From Hyaloperonospora brassicae (lineage: Eukaryota; Oomycota; Peronosporomycetes; Peronosporales; Peronosporaceae), in contig CANTFL010000491.1 in the NCBI GenBank assembly GCA_947650285.1, positions 36,951 through 100,950 on the forward strand: 64,000 nucleotides of DNA. The letters run 5' to 3'. The notes below the pieces were generated by a model. The model was not told the origin of the DNA. It ran no database searches and saw nothing but the letters and a program-made list of their open reading frames with translations. Both the position numbers and the translations under genes were made by a program. Positions 1 to 11,800 of this stretch are shown here, piece by piece (position 1 is the first letter of the stretch; every line of letters begins with the position of its first letter).

Positions 1-2300
1 ATGCATGAAGAAAGGGTTCAAGAACAAGCTTAGCTCGCAATGCCTGTCGATCATTTCCTATAGGTAGAAACGCAAAACTGTTTTTCACAGAGGTTTGGAT
101 CCCGATCGTCGCTATATGCGCTGTTTATAAAGCTGCGCCAGCTCCGAATTACATTCGAGCTGCTCGATCGGTGGGTAAAAGTGTGGGTTGCTACCTACAG
201 ATTTTTCTGGTGCCGGGTCTCGAAGTAGCGATACGTGGTCGACAACTCTGCAAACCAACCAGTCGTGCGGAAAGTCACTGGTGTGATTTGGATCTGGTAT
301 TGGTTTCAAGGCTCTTGCCGGTTCACCGCCAACCCTTGAGCCAAAGTAAACAGCCGTGGAATTCTCTTGGATTCAGGCGGATCAGCGTTGGATCGAGGCA
401 CGGAGAGAGCTGGAAATATGTACCCCTTCGACCACATCAGGTGCCTGAATAGGATGTTAACGTCTAGCTTTGCCACGCAGGTCAAGCTGACACGACGAGC
501 CGACCACGGGTGTAATGGTGGTGAGATCAGAGACCCGATCGCGGTATCAGGAAAACTTATCAGATCAGGGTACCCGGGTCGGGACCAAATGGTCCTATTT
601 AGCTAGCAAAAGCAGATCATTCCCGGCATCCCGCGCGTCGCTGAAAATACTGACCGGTCCGCGGAAGTCGCTTGGCGCTTCGCCTAAAAGATCCACCTTC
701 GAGACTGGACGCTTTGCAGGCGGTGGGGATCCACTCGAATGTGGGGGCGATCCAGACTTGGTAATGGGAGAATTCAAGAGGATTAGGGCAGGAGTCGATC
801 CTTAACAAGGCGGGGAATTCCTTGACGATCCACGGCGCCGCAAAGGAGAATGCGATTCGGACAAGACAGCAAGTGTATCCTCTAGGGTAGAGTCGAATGA
901 GTCTGTATAGGAGAGAGACAGATTGCTAGCCGGAAGCTTCTGTGCCCCCTTGCTTTCTGCTCGGGATGCGGATCTAGTGTTACCCGCGATGCCTTAGGTC
1001 GACGAAGTGTGTGCCGATGTAGCTTTGGACTTAAGGGGGCTATCAGGTTTGGAAGATCGCACCGATTTCCGGGATGTTTCATCAAATATGGAAGGTTTGG
1101 TAGATCGCAGGGATCCGTCGGCTGACTTTGCTGAGGAGGTTATTACCGACTCCGTTTCGTATCGCTCGATCTTCGCTACGCGGAGACGGTTGATCTGGAA
1201 ATCCGTGCCATAGACCTGAATCGCTTGCTGGTTGGTGGAGTAGCGGAAGCAGCAGACAGGACCCTTGAGGGAAGGCGGTGAGATCCGGTAGTCAACTCAG
1301 TCAAGTGGGTCCAAATCACGCCGCCATCGCAGACGGTCAAAGTACAATTCTGTTTAAAGTCCAAGACTTAAATTGGGAAGGCTATACACCTTCGCTTATT
1401 GATCCGCGAGGTCCGATCGCAGCTAGTACAGCTTCACTTCAACGCACTCATAGTCGCGTAGGTTGCTTTGGTAAGACTTCGACAAGTCTTTTAACGCCGA
1501 TTTGGCCACCCCGAGATTCATCTCGACCCTATTGAAACGTTTATAATACTTGGATGTCTCGGCCGTCGCATTTAAAAATCTTCGCCCGGGTTTGTTCCTC
1601 GGCAGCCAGGCGCGAGGGCAGCGTCTCCAATCGCTGTTGGGCGATAGCCGTATCGCGAGTCCGCCAATCTGCTTCGCGTTCCAAGGCCGCAATAGCATCA
1701 AATTGAGCCGTCTTTTATTCCCGGATCATTCCATCTTGACTCGCGCGTTGTGCCAGCTTTGTTCGGAATCTACGCTTTTTTTCTATATGAAATTCTGGCG
1801 ATCGGTCCAGTTGGATGGAATAACGTCTCTAGTCATACGCCGACAGAGGCCGGGCGATCTCGACGTACGATCGCAGATCCACCTAGAGCCGTTCTATCTG
1901 CAACTTCTGGTCGTGATATACATCGTCCAAGGAGTGTTAACATCTCACAACCGCTTCCTTAAGGTCCAGTTGATCGGAGGGCGACGCAATCTCCGAATTC
2001 AGACTCTCGCGATCCACCAAAGACTCAGCGCTCACCCGTGTCGAAGGGAACACGGCATGCCTTTTGCCGGACGAACCAGCAGTGGAGGGGGATAGAATTA
2101 GCAGTCCCCGAATCGAGAGTGATAATGCAGCCGAGCTATAAAAGGCTGACAATGCAGGGAACATGGACTTTGTGGGTGCTCAGTCGATCGACAATGTATG
2201 TCGATCGCCGGTTTGGGGAAAGTTGTTAAAGAGCGCAAAGAAATAATGATGTAAAGTGTAGATAGTGCGAATCTCATTGGGTGCAAAATCACTGTAATTG
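1..2300 (-). pseudogene. Decayed antisense coiled-coil ORF of a lineage-H Gypsy element tail
   Basis: No intact gene is present. Read on the minus strand, about 1380-2130 gives fragments rich in Glu, Arg, Gln and Ala with heptad-like spacing, including the stretch DAIAALEREADWRTRDTAIA near 1640-1710, broken by several stops and frameshifts. This is what a degraded coiled-coil coding region looks like. It lies directly left of an LTR and leader in plus orientation, so it would be antisense to an element whose 3' LTR is at about 2300-2930. The same arrangement occurs in every other Gypsy element here. The part left of about 1300 is too decayed to assign. The plus-strand ORFs over the same bases are probably shadows. 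Seen: composition and repeat context. Inferred: identity as the antisense ORF of an H element. Confidence 0.4.
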
Positions 2301-3480
2301 GTGGATCGCGCTTTAAGATGGGCCCGTTGGCACAAGGAATGTAATTAAACGACTGAGTGAAAAAACAGCGGTCGAGGTTATGCGGATTGATCTACCGAAA
2401 GGTCAACAAGGAGTATAGTCAAGGGGGGGGATTGACCGACCACAATCCGCGATCAAGGGCTTGGATCGCCAAGCTACAAGGATCGGATCACTCGAGAGGT
2501 TATCAACACTTGTATTATGTAATCGATAACGACAATATATGATGGGTGAATATGGAAGCAGGCTAGAGAGGTGGATCGTTATGATCATCAAGCATGCGAA
2601 GTTTCAGAAGTGGCTGTGATTCGACGGTGGATGTACAATTAGAGACTCGGAGATTGGCCACGATCTATACTGGGTATGCACTGCTTAATTTTGTGAACAC
2701 ATGATTATTGCGGACCGCATACCGCGATCCAATATAGAGCGATTCACTATGAAGCTTCGGAGTACCTAGCAATCCACTAACAAGCGATCTGCCACCCAAG
2801 TATCTGCTGTGGACCATATGATGCACGAGGCAAATACATAGACAGGCGATACGCAACAGTTGATCTAGCAAACATATGGGTATAGTCATAGGTTTATATT
2901 GGGTAGGTTGACACTTAGCAGAATTGAATTGAAAACGAAAAACACGCGTCGATTTCTTCAGGATAAGATATTTGGCCTTCCGTTAAACAGATAGTGACCT
3001 GAGTTTATACAAACTTCGCCTTTCGATTGCGTGGCCAGGCAGAACGTCAATTCATACCCCCCCCAACTTAGATTGGACGCAGTGAAGCTTACAATTTCGA
3101 TTCAAGATCGCGAGACGCTCAAGCGGTCTGGAGGCTCGCGCATAAGCATCACCCTTGGATACAGGCGACTTTAGGAGATCGCCCAAGTATACTTACGATC
3201 GGGTGAAACATTTCCACTCGATCCGACACCACGTTTGACCGGGTGAAGAGTTTTTACCCAATCAACCCCTATCCCCAAAATGATCAAGTTCAGCCACAGC
3301 TCGAGTAAACCAAGAAGTTCGCAACCCGCCCCACCGACGGGTACACAACGTGACCAAGAAGACCCACAGCACGAAATTGGGATGACCCTCCGTTACTCGG
3401 TCGTCCGGGCGACAGGGGAGAGTCGGGATGTATCGGAAAACGAGCGATCACCACTTCATAACTTTAATTTCGAATCAAAC
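2300..3480 (+). repeat. Lineage-H LTR (diverged) and 5' leader fragment
   Basis: From about 2900 to 3480 the plus strand aligns by eye with 40790-41370 (plus) and with the complement of about 22640-23110. Shared blocks include the motif around GATCGCGAGACG (near 3110), the CAACCCGCCC block (near 3320) followed by CACCGACGGGTACACAA, and the GGTCGTCCGGGCG block (near 3400). In H1 this sequence follows the LTR and precedes gag, so it is a 5' leader. The LTR upstream (about 2300-2900) is only weakly similar, recognisable from GATC-rich text. The leader is cut at 3480-3495, where the minus-strand LTR of H1 begins. Confidence 0.55.
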
Positions 3481-3494
3481 TGAACTCTATGTAG

Positions 3495-3922
3495 TGTTAA
3501 CCAATCAAACAAAAAAAACACATCGCTAGGCCTATCTGTATCACGACTTTTGAATCTACCGTCTCCCCATCTATGAGATAGCTCCTTTGTACCTGAATGA
3601 TTTACATTGACTGTGCTTACTTGAAGATCTTGGCGTGACCCACACCAGACCTATGTGCAACTGACTCCTGGCTTGCGATCTCTCATCGTGATAGCGAGAT
3701 CAAATCGAGACCGTAAAATTAAATCCAGATAGCGAGATAGGATCGAGATCGTGATATATACCAAGATCTTGACGTCGTATCAAAGTCGTTAGATCAGATA
3801 AAAGGCGTAAGATGTGATCAAGATCGTGAGCCACAAATTTCAACTATTACTCTTCCATTCAGAATTCTTTTTGGACTTAATTGACGCTTGCGATATGTGA
3901 GATCCCACGTCCCAACTCAACA
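3495..3922 (-). repeat. H1 3' LTR (left)
   Basis: This segment aligns with about 23115-23511 in the same orientation. Both start (plus strand) near GTTAACCAATCAAA, share GCTAGGCCTATCTGTATCACGA and CTTGGCGTGACCCACA, and end near CCCACGT..AACTCAAC. The middle is a run of GATC-containing words (GAGATCG, GATCGTGA) that differ between copies. Divergence looks like 20 percent or more, so the insertion is old. The true LTR edge may extend to about 3450, because homology to other H leaders continues there. Confidence 0.75.
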
Positions 3923-4027
3923 AAAATTAGCGTAATCGATTAATCACAATCGACCGCTGCACCTTAGACGACAAACTGCGTTGACCTAACTGTGCATTCT
4001 CTGCAGCTTGTCAGCTACTGACCCCTT

Positions 4028-5668
4028 TTGTTAGTCATAATATTATTTCCACCATGCTGGATTGTGCCACATCGGATTCCACCCATCGATCCAACATTAG
4101 ACCCAACTTTCTCGGTATCAGCTGGATATACCTGGGGTAGTGGTTGTAACTTCGGATTACTTAAGCTCTGTCTATTTGGACGTTCCCAAGCTGGTATTGT
4201 GCGAGTTTGTTCACTCGGTTGCCAACGCCATGGTCACCAACTTCGACATGTTCGACGAGAATCCAAGTTCGACATGTTCGACGAGAATCCAAGTTCGGTC
4301 CCCACCGCATGTCCATCTTCGATCCCTGATCCAGACGTTTTCATGACTGATGACGCCCTCCTGCGTCTCTTTTGCAAAAGGATTTTCCGCCTCTCAGCGT
4401 CCGCGTGGGGCCATCGTCTTCGATCGACTGTAACTCTGCATAAGAAATGAGTCAATCTCTCTCTTCTTTCGCGTACATCAGCAACAAGAGATTGTGAATC
4501 TTGATGGGGATATGAAAGATGTGGTTATCTCGGCAGATCGCCCGCAATCGCCAACTGTAAGGCCAACTTCGGGAGGATTACACCTCCGAATCTTCGTTCG
4601 TTAATTTTCTACAACTTAAGTATAATAAACTACGCGCGCAACTTAAGAATATTTCACAACGGTCGACAATGTTTTGTAAAGCGCTGGATAATTTCAGAGA
4701 AAAGAATAATATACAAGCGTCCATGATCGAGTATAAATCCGCTAAGATTGTGGACCTGAAAATGTGATGTCTAAAGGTCATTCGAGCCCGCCAAGTTGCC
4801 TAAGAAAAGCATGAACCAAATATTAGCCGGGATTCGCAAGCAAACGAATAACACCGGATATTACTTGGTGGAGGAGCGTCACGCGCTTTCTGGTCGTCTC
4901 GACCAAGTGTTGGAGAAATGTTTCTAGTACAAAAAAGCTTACAACCAATCTCAGTACAAGCGCCGTCAAAGGTTGATCGCATCTGGAAACTATTAAGTAT
5001 AGAATGCTTCCGAAGCAGACAAATGTCACTGATCAACCTTCGAAACGTGTACGGCTATATCTCGTTTTACTTGATCGAGACTTCGTGTCTACTCATCTGC
5101 GCTTCAAAGTGTCTTATCTGACCGATGAAAAGGGACCACACCATTTAGGATTATCGCACATTGTGAGATCGCATGGCATCTCCGGTGAGCGGAAATCCAG
5201 TACCGATAACAACCCTAGTAGTGTCGTCCGATCCCTTCTCCGGGGCTCAATAGAGTCCTTTAACCTCGAATCTCACTATGCCAAGGCTCAATCGGCCGCG
5301 GGAAGCAGCGCCTTCACATACACGGCCCTCCCAAAGAGAGTTACCCGATCTTTGATCTCTATCCTTGATCGAAACCGTTTGGTAAATCGGAGAGATCACG
5401 TAATTTAAATAAATTCCTAGAACGCGCGACCGCTCGGCATACCCGCAGGCCTGCAGGTCCCGACTACATGTATCTGCCTCGCCTCCCTTTGAGGATGAGT
5501 ATTCCATTGGGGTCGAAAATGCGACCCTTGCAGCGCTGTCTAGATCAAGATTTTCTTCTCGTCGTAACCCACCCTAAGCCCGATCCCAACGTGAGGCTGA
5601 ATCGTCCAACTCACCGATCGTCGTATATTAAGCTGTTAAACTGGCTGCGGCTGCGGCATCCCGCTTAA
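4028..5668 (+). pseudogene. H1 antisense ORF with helical, charged segments
   Basis: H1 runs on the minus strand, yet its 3' region reads as protein on the plus strand. Frame-stitched fragments about 4575-4760 give a Lys/Gln/Asn-rich helical run (NFLQLKYNKLRAQLKN, then REKNNIQASMIEYKS). Positions 4880-4990 give LVEERHALSGRLDQVLEK, and 5004-5408 is an open frame of 134 codons. An upstream part (4230-4345) repeats FDMFDENPSS twice because of a short tandem duplication in the DNA. The frame ends near 5668 with WLRLRHPA and a stop. Several frameshifts are needed, so it is broken. It occupies the place between integrase and 3' LTR where antisense ORFs lie in elements C, D, A, B and E. Function unknown; a coiled-coil protein is inferred. 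Confidence 0.5.
4230..4300 (+). repeat. Short tandem duplication within the H1 antisense ORF
   Basis: The text TCGACATGTTCGACGAGAATCC followed by AAGT occurs twice in a row at about 4242-4294, a unit of about 27 bp and therefore in frame. It duplicates a short acidic peptide. It is unique in the window. Confidence 0.85.
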
Positions 5669-5699
5669 AATTGAATGCGGTGTTTTAAGTGATTACGAA

Positions 5700-7000
5700 G
5701 AGGCGATCAGCTTCACCGACAGCTTGCGTGCACTTGTCAACTTCTTGTTGCCGCAGTCAGACTATGGATATCTACTACGCATCAATAGCAATCGGACTGA
5801 GTGGATAACGAGATACCGGAATCGCGGGATCCGATCTACAGTTAACGTTACATTTTGGTCAGCACGAAGGATTGGTCGGGGGAGCGTTGCTCAGTTAAAC
5901 GTTTGGTTTCTAATTTTGCCACTTTATAAAACTGAAACTATATCCATTCCGACGATGAAGGTAAGCCTCTATCAACCCGTCTTAGCTAATTAGGCCTCTG
6001 TACTGGTGTCGATGACAAAGATCAAAGGCTGTATGCCTTGGAACCCTAGAAGAGCGCCTTCCACGGATTCATCCGATAACCTTACGTCGTTAAAAAGTTT
6101 GACTAACTGGCTTCCCTGTACTATTAGTATGAAGATAGGAGTTTTCAAACGTTACAGGAATCAATACATGCTATATTCATCTTTTCAAAGATGCAACTTG
6201 ATGACTCTTAGCTTACTGAATTGTGCCAGCAGAAGAAACAGAGACGATTGGGAGCTGGCACTAGGTGGTAGTCAATCCTTCGGATAATCTTCGTAAATTG
6301 ATCGTAATTCACTGCGAATCAGATAATCTGCTTGATCCCATTTTCCTACATCTCTCCGCCTAAAAAAGTACCACCGTGGTATCCCTGTTTCTACAGCAAA
6401 GATCAATTGGTCCCCGATCCGTCGACCGCTCTCTTCTAGCTAGAGGCCGATGAGTCGTGGAGATTATAGTATCGTTCTTTACCGATGAACCACCCCAAAT
6501 CTTTTATCTGAAGATTTCCCGGCAGGTTTTTTTCTGCGCAATAGCTATGTTGGTTTGCGTAGCTTCTATACTTCAATTCAATCAATTCTCGCTCTCTCAT
6601 CTTCTGTCCTTCTTGAGCTTAGGTACGAATTCTTTTATTCGGCAGTTCAGCAGCGACCGGATCTGCGCGATCTACAGGTGTCATTCACATAACATATATC
6701 CCATCCACCTTTTCATACAACCGACTTATACGGTGATCACCCCCATTCCATTAGCTGGCGACATTTGCCTCATGAGACTGCATCGCTTCGAAATAATTTC
6801 GAGATACATGATATCAATCCAAATCTTGAACAGACGCTACAAATTCATTTCGGCTTCGAATTCTATGTCAATTCTTCGTGGTACTTCCATTGCATGAGAA
6901 ACTATTTTGTATTCGACCATTTTAAGTCATAAGTCCAGACCGCACATCTAAAATCTCATATAATTTGTGTTTATTCACATTCAATTAGATCTCTCAACTA
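5700..7000. other. H1 3' internal sequence, no gene assigned
   Basis: This lies between the antisense ORF and the integrase region of H1. AT-rich open frames exist on the plus strand (6457-6897, 146 codons, Ile/Phe/Ser-rich), but their composition is what AT-rich decayed DNA gives by chance, and no motif was recognised. It may hold the degraded end of pol on the minus strand. Confidence 0.4.
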
Positions 7001-8400
7001 TCCTTCAATAAAAGGTATTCATCACCATCGACGCGATCTCCATTGTCGACCATCTACCACCATTTGGCCGATCTGGGAATTTTACCACTCGTTTAAACTA
7101 TGAGACGTCCACAACCGGGAATAATCTGTATGGCGTTCCTGTGATATCGAATCGAACCGCATGGTCTCCGCAGATTTCCGTCACTGGAAACTGTTCATTC
7201 CACGTGGGTGCGAGCTTGTAGGCTTATTCGTCTTTGTCTCTATTTATATAGATCCAAACTTGCATCCCACACGTCATGTTATGCGGACCACTTTCGGCAT
7301 TATACTGATCTGCTCGATCTCGGATCGCTACCTGTAGTCGCTCGTTCATTATCTATCTATATCTCTGGTACTGACGCTGAACGTTGTATCACCATTTGGT
7401 TGGGTCTCCATCCCGTATCTTGGTGCTCCCCAGTAATCGGATGCATCCAACATTGTTCTCGGGTCCTAACGGTCAATCAGGTAGAATGGAGTATTTCCTC
7501 GTACACGAACTTGTGCCGTATTTATCTTAAACGCCAATCTTCCGGGGTCCTCATATTAATCCTTTGGCCCACATCTGCGGCATATATCGTAATATCTCGA
7601 GTCAGCTTCTGCCCCGTGCGTTCTGCTGTGCCATTCGCTTGATTGCGATAGGCCATAGTAGCACGTTGCTTCTATCCGGCGATCTTGTTAAATGCCTGAA
7701 AAAAATATGACATGAATCGAGGTTCCCGATCATGCCGTATCACTTCACTTGATTTAAACGTCCGACACACGCACTGCTCGTATCCTTCTACAATGGCCTG
7801 CGCCGTTCGCCATGATCTTGCTCTAGCCACCACATATATCGAGCATAGATCCATCCATAACAGTAATCATCTGTTTTCTTTGAGCGACTTAGTAATAGAG
7901 GGTATGTTATCCATCACACTCATTTAAAACAGGTATGTGGCTTGCATATTGCCTGATCGTCCCCCAGGAGTCGACGGTACGCCTTTGCTAATAGTACAAT
8001 GAACGCACTCGCCACATCCCGTTGGACGCTTCAATATATCCCTCTCCAATTGAAACTATGTCGGATCAGCTGGTAAGTCCTTCCGACTTCTTGGTGGCCC
8101 CTTCCAAACTTGTTTGTTAATGCTGCAAAAACTTCACGCTGCAAAAAATCAGGTACCACGAGGCGGATGATCTCTGTGCGATCTTCCAATGACCAAGACG
8201 TTTGAGGACAAAAACTAGCATCCAGTTCTCGTCCATTTCATAATCTAGTGCAGTCTAAGAGCACGTTTTCGCATCTTGTTCACTCATGTGGGTCAAATTC
8301 CTAGTGAGATACTTCTTCACTTTGGCTATCCACTTTTCTTCCTCTTGCGCCTGCTCGATCCGCTGGATCCGACTCTGTTGTACCACTTCTTGGTGTAGCA
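7000..8400 (-). pseudogene. H1 integrase (degraded)
   Basis: Minus-strand fragments match the layout of Gypsy integrases. About 8390-8250 gives a linker rich in QAQEEEKWIAKVKKYL. About 8150-8000 gives the zinc-finger surroundings (a TSLEGA segment where a His-containing TSLEGGH would be expected), and about 7780-7690 gives SSEVIRHDREPRFMSYFF, which holds the second Asp of the DD(35)E triad (HDREPRF). Many stops and shifts separate these pieces, and the final Glu was not located. The enzyme would join element cDNA to the chromosome. Its order after RNase H is normal for Ty3/Gypsy. Confidence 0.7.
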
Positions 8401-8764
8401 TCTCGGGCCGCATGCGGCTTCGCGACTTTTATCGAGTGATCGCAGTCATGGTTACCACTTAATTTGGTCTCTCTGGTTTGAACAATTCCTTTAGCTAATT
8501 CAAAGATATTAAGTCTGGTATCTCTGAGTCAGAGGTGACGATCGTATCTGTCTCTTGTTGCAAAGCTAAACTCGCCATTCCATCTGCACTTTGATTTCAT
8601 TTCCATTTCATGTGTAGGATCTCGTGCTTGGCCACAACTAGTATCTTCGCATTGCTTTGTGTCTTATGAACTGTAAACTAGGCGCCTTGCGATCAATCTC
8701 ACCTCGCATTTGGTGGATCACCAAGTTGGAATTGCCACATATGATGACCCGCCCCCTAATTTTA

Positions 8765-9480
8765 TTATCCAACCGATCGAACCCAATCAATACGCCGCGA
8801 TATTACGCAGTATTTACTGTTCAATCCATCACATATTCTGACGCAGCGGTCAAAACGGTCATTTCTAAAAGCTTCCAGAAGATCGCGCGGTACGCTCAAT
8901 TCTTTCATTAGATTTGAGCAGCTTCGGCGAAGCTGATCACCAGGCGGTTTACGCCTTCTTTCACCGTAGGTGGTGGTATTGATATAGCCATGTCCCGGAT
9001 GCATCTTTAAATCATAAGCGGTCATCATCTCGTCCACCTCGGATCGATGAGTTATGCTGGCCGCGAATTCTCCAAGTATGTAATTCTTTCCTTTCTCAAA
9101 TCTCCTAGCTTTAAAGTTCAATTCGACAATAACGCGACCCATCATTCCAGTTTCTTATTGAGAACCGAAGATTTGACCAGCTAAGCAGGGGCTGAATCTC
9201 AAGTGAGAAATTTGATCTCTCGAGATATCAACTTACATAGCCCACATCCAAAATTTTAAGCAGGGCTACCACCTCCTTCTTGAACACGCCATAGTTAATT
9301 TCATAACGTCTAAGGGTGCGGCTCACATAAATGACACCAGTCAGTATATATCATTGTGTTCTTGCAGAAGTGATGCCGATACTGCCCACTTGCTTGCATA
9401 CACTACGATCACCGGAAGTCGATCTGGGTCACAGTGCTTGAGTATCGTAGTCGTAGCGATCTTGTCTTCCAACATGGTAA
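8765..9480 (-). pseudogene. H1 RNase H domain (degraded)
   Basis: The minus strand from about 9480 encodes a run beginning near LEDKIATTTIL, then HCDPDRLPVIVVYASKWAVS (the first Asp of RNase H sits in the DPDR/VVYAS region), then a frameshift to RRYEINYGVFKKEVVALLKI, which is the family's helix with the second acidic residue. A clean 126-codon ORF follows (8765-9145) with VIVELNFKARRFEKGKNYILGE, matching the usual post-RNase-H strand. The region is separated from its reverse transcriptase only by the insertion of copy A. Confidence 0.75.
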
Positions 9481-9800
9481 ATGAAACATTAGCCTTCTCC
9501 CAACGGTTTCCTATGTTTGCGGGCCCTCTTTACGTTCCTCCATAGATGGAAAGAGGTCCTCTCTGATCGGCTATATGCTTGTTGTTTCACTGAAAACCAT
9601 TTGGCTATTCTCGAAAATCTCGGTTTCCCTAAAGTCGTAAAGCACTGATGCGTGGATCGCTTTATCTTCGATGAATCTGCTACAATTCTTTAGACTGCCC
9701 AAGAATTACTGCATCGAACGCAACGACGTATAAAAGACAGATAAACCAGAATCCTTCGATATATAATGTGAGTTTCCAAATCATATCCAGGTATCTGTTG

Positions 9801-10148
9801 TGTAACGGGATGAGCCCGTCACATAAAATTGATACGAATGTATCAATTTTTGTATATTATTCATTTCGATAATATTCAATCGACATTACTCGAGACAATT
9901 TGGTTTTGGCGATATATAACCCCCGAGGGTGACATTCTTGCGTAATCCACTTATTGGTTGATGTAGACGCTTCACCAACTAAATTATCCACCAATCGCTG
10001 CTGGACGCGCGCAATGGATGGCGATCAAGATTCCCACATAGGAGCTTGTAGTTTACTATAGTTAGATCAAGAAAAGATGGTTGGTTGGGAAATGTACCGA
10101 TATTAAATACAGTTCTGCTTTTTTCCTTAACCGAGCTTCCTAGCTCTG
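9801..10148 (+). repeat. Copy A 5' LTR, truncated at its 3' end
   Basis: It aligns with the first 350 bp of the intact T LTRs. It begins with a hairpin (TGTAACGGG / CCCGTCACA), then ATTGATAC / GTATCAAT. At about 10148 the text passes directly from LTR sequence (AGCTTCCTAGCTCTG) into gag coding sequence (AACATCAAATGGAGTG). Compared with element C, about 170-180 bp are missing: the last part of the LTR, the primer-binding site, the leader and roughly 20 gag codons. Copy B has the same junction. Confidence 0.9.
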
Positions 10149-10150
10149 TT

Positions 10151-11200
10151 AACATCAAATGGAGTGAGGTGGGAAGTATGAGTTGTACCGTAGGCGAAAC
10201 CGCCATTTGCGCCATGTTGGAGTCTCTTGACAGAGACCAACAACATGCCGCTATGGCCAGGTTCATTCAGAATGAACTTGTCGCCGAAAGATAGAAAGTA
10301 GCCTTGCTTCACAAGTAAGGCTCTCAACAGGAAGAGTAGTTGAGAGAAGTCGGTTCTTAACAGACAGAGCTGTTGAGACAGCAGCAACTTTATGCTGCTG
10401 TGGGAGGGGCGACACACACGCGTCGTCCCAAAATCTTGAAGTTTGATATCTTCAAGTACAGAGGAGTCGAGGGAAACTACCTGTTATTATAGTTCGCTGA
10501 GCTCGACAGAGACATGAAGGCAAGTCGTGTAGACGATGAGCAAATGATACTCATATTTGCTCAAACCCAATGGTCATGACGTGCCAAGACTTGGGCTTTA
10601 GGGCTGGAGACGAGCAACCCGTATACGTTTGAGCCTCTGAAACCGTCTAAGACCCGGCTCAAACAGACTTTTGAACCGCTACGGGCTGAGTTCAGAGCTC
10701 CATCAGAGCTCCTGAAACTCAAGCAGGGTAAGCGTGATGTACGCGCTTACGCTCAACGTATATGACTCCTCGCGAGTAGTGTAACTACCTACCCATATAT
10801 AAACACACATTGATCACTGTGTGCATGCAATGCCTCGCGGAAGGACCCGTCAGGAACCACCTGTTCCGTTCAGAGTTGGATACGCTTAAACAAGCAATCA
10901 CAGCTGCGGAACATGAAGACTTTATCATGAGACAGGCTCATGCTGGATTGAGCTCTTATCGTCCACCGAGACGACAAGAGACTGGAGGTCCAGAATCCAT
11001 GGACCTCTGTTATGTCGAGAACGAGAGACCTCGCTATTCAAACAACAAGCGATTGTAGAAATGCAATCGCTGTCAGAAGTTAGGAAACTACGCTTACGAT
11101 TGTAGTGTCCCACTCCAAGTAACAAACAGTACCGAGCGAAATGATCGACCATTCGTCAAGAAGGGCAGTGGGCGTAGGCCAACACTGTTACTAACCCGCA
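10151..11200 (+). pseudogene. Copy A gag
   Basis: Structural capsid/nucleocapsid protein of the retrotransposon particle. In-frame pieces can be followed in this order. NIKWSEVG to FIQNELVAER (10151-10294). A capsid part around KFDISKYRG and AKTWALGLE (10430-10610). LKLKQGKRDVRAYAQR (near 10710-10760), typical of Retrotrans_gag. Finally 10810-11058 with MRQAHAGLSSYRPPRRQE. A nucleocapsid knuckle follows a stop at 11056: CNRCQKLGNYAYDC (about 11062-11103), where the expected His is Tyr, so zinc binding is doubtful. The N terminus is missing because of the LTR-gag deletion. Stops at about 10294, 10490, 10770 and 11056 kill the frame; B shares those checked. Confidence 0.85.
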
Positions 11201-11299
11201 ACAGCGAAGCGGACCATCAAAAGTGGTCGGGGTCAGTAGGGGCGGAGCACCAAACTTATCCAGCAACCTCAAAGGAATTTGAAAATCTCTTGACGAAAG

Positions 11300-11800
11300 T
11301 TTCTTCAGACACACACTCATTGTGTGTCTATGCACCTGGTGATGAGATACCACTGACCACCTTAGAAGTCGGAAGTAACAAAAAAAGTCACTTCGTGCTG
11401 TGATTGACTGTGGGGCGTCGAACAACTTTTTTGTCGCCAGTCATTAGAGAGTCGTAGGCTCAAGTTCGTTGAGCGTGACATCCCTCTAACGAGGACAACG
11501 GTGCGCCTTGTCACAGGCGCATCGATAACCGCTAACAAACGTGTAGTAGGAACCCACTACAAGTTAGAGGGTAAACAGTACGATGACCACTTCCTTGTTA
11601 CTGGATCTGGATGACATATTTGATGTCATCCTGGGATTACCTTGTATCAGAAGGTACGAGCCAAGAGTGAGCTGGCAGCATCGATCCGCGAAGACGCCTG
11701 CCGCTTGTTCATCAGATGGCCATCTGATGAACGTCTTGGAGCCTCCACAAGCGTGTGGATGTACTGCGAGTGAGTGCGATGGTCTCACTTGCGGTACGGT
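11300..11800 (+). pseudogene. Copy A aspartic protease
   Basis: Retropepsin-like protease that would cut the Gag-Pol polyprotein. The catalytic segment around 11400-11425 reads IDCGAS in the frame restored across a poly-A run, a variant of D[ST]GA with Cys for Ser/Thr. It follows a strand region ending in EIPLTTLEVGS and precedes RLKFVERDIPLTRTTVRLVTG and a later LDDIFDVILGLP (the hydrophobic ILG motif). The frame is broken at the poly-A tract (7 A here, 8 in copy B) and again near 11600. Confidence 0.75.

Noticed and set aside
1550..2095. 181-codon plus-strand ORF
   Set aside because: The minus strand of the same bases has coiled-coil composition; the plus ORF is most likely its shadow.
6457..6897. 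146-codon plus-strand ORF
   Set aside because: Ile/Phe/Ser-rich translation of AT-rich sequence within H1; no motif or relative in the window.
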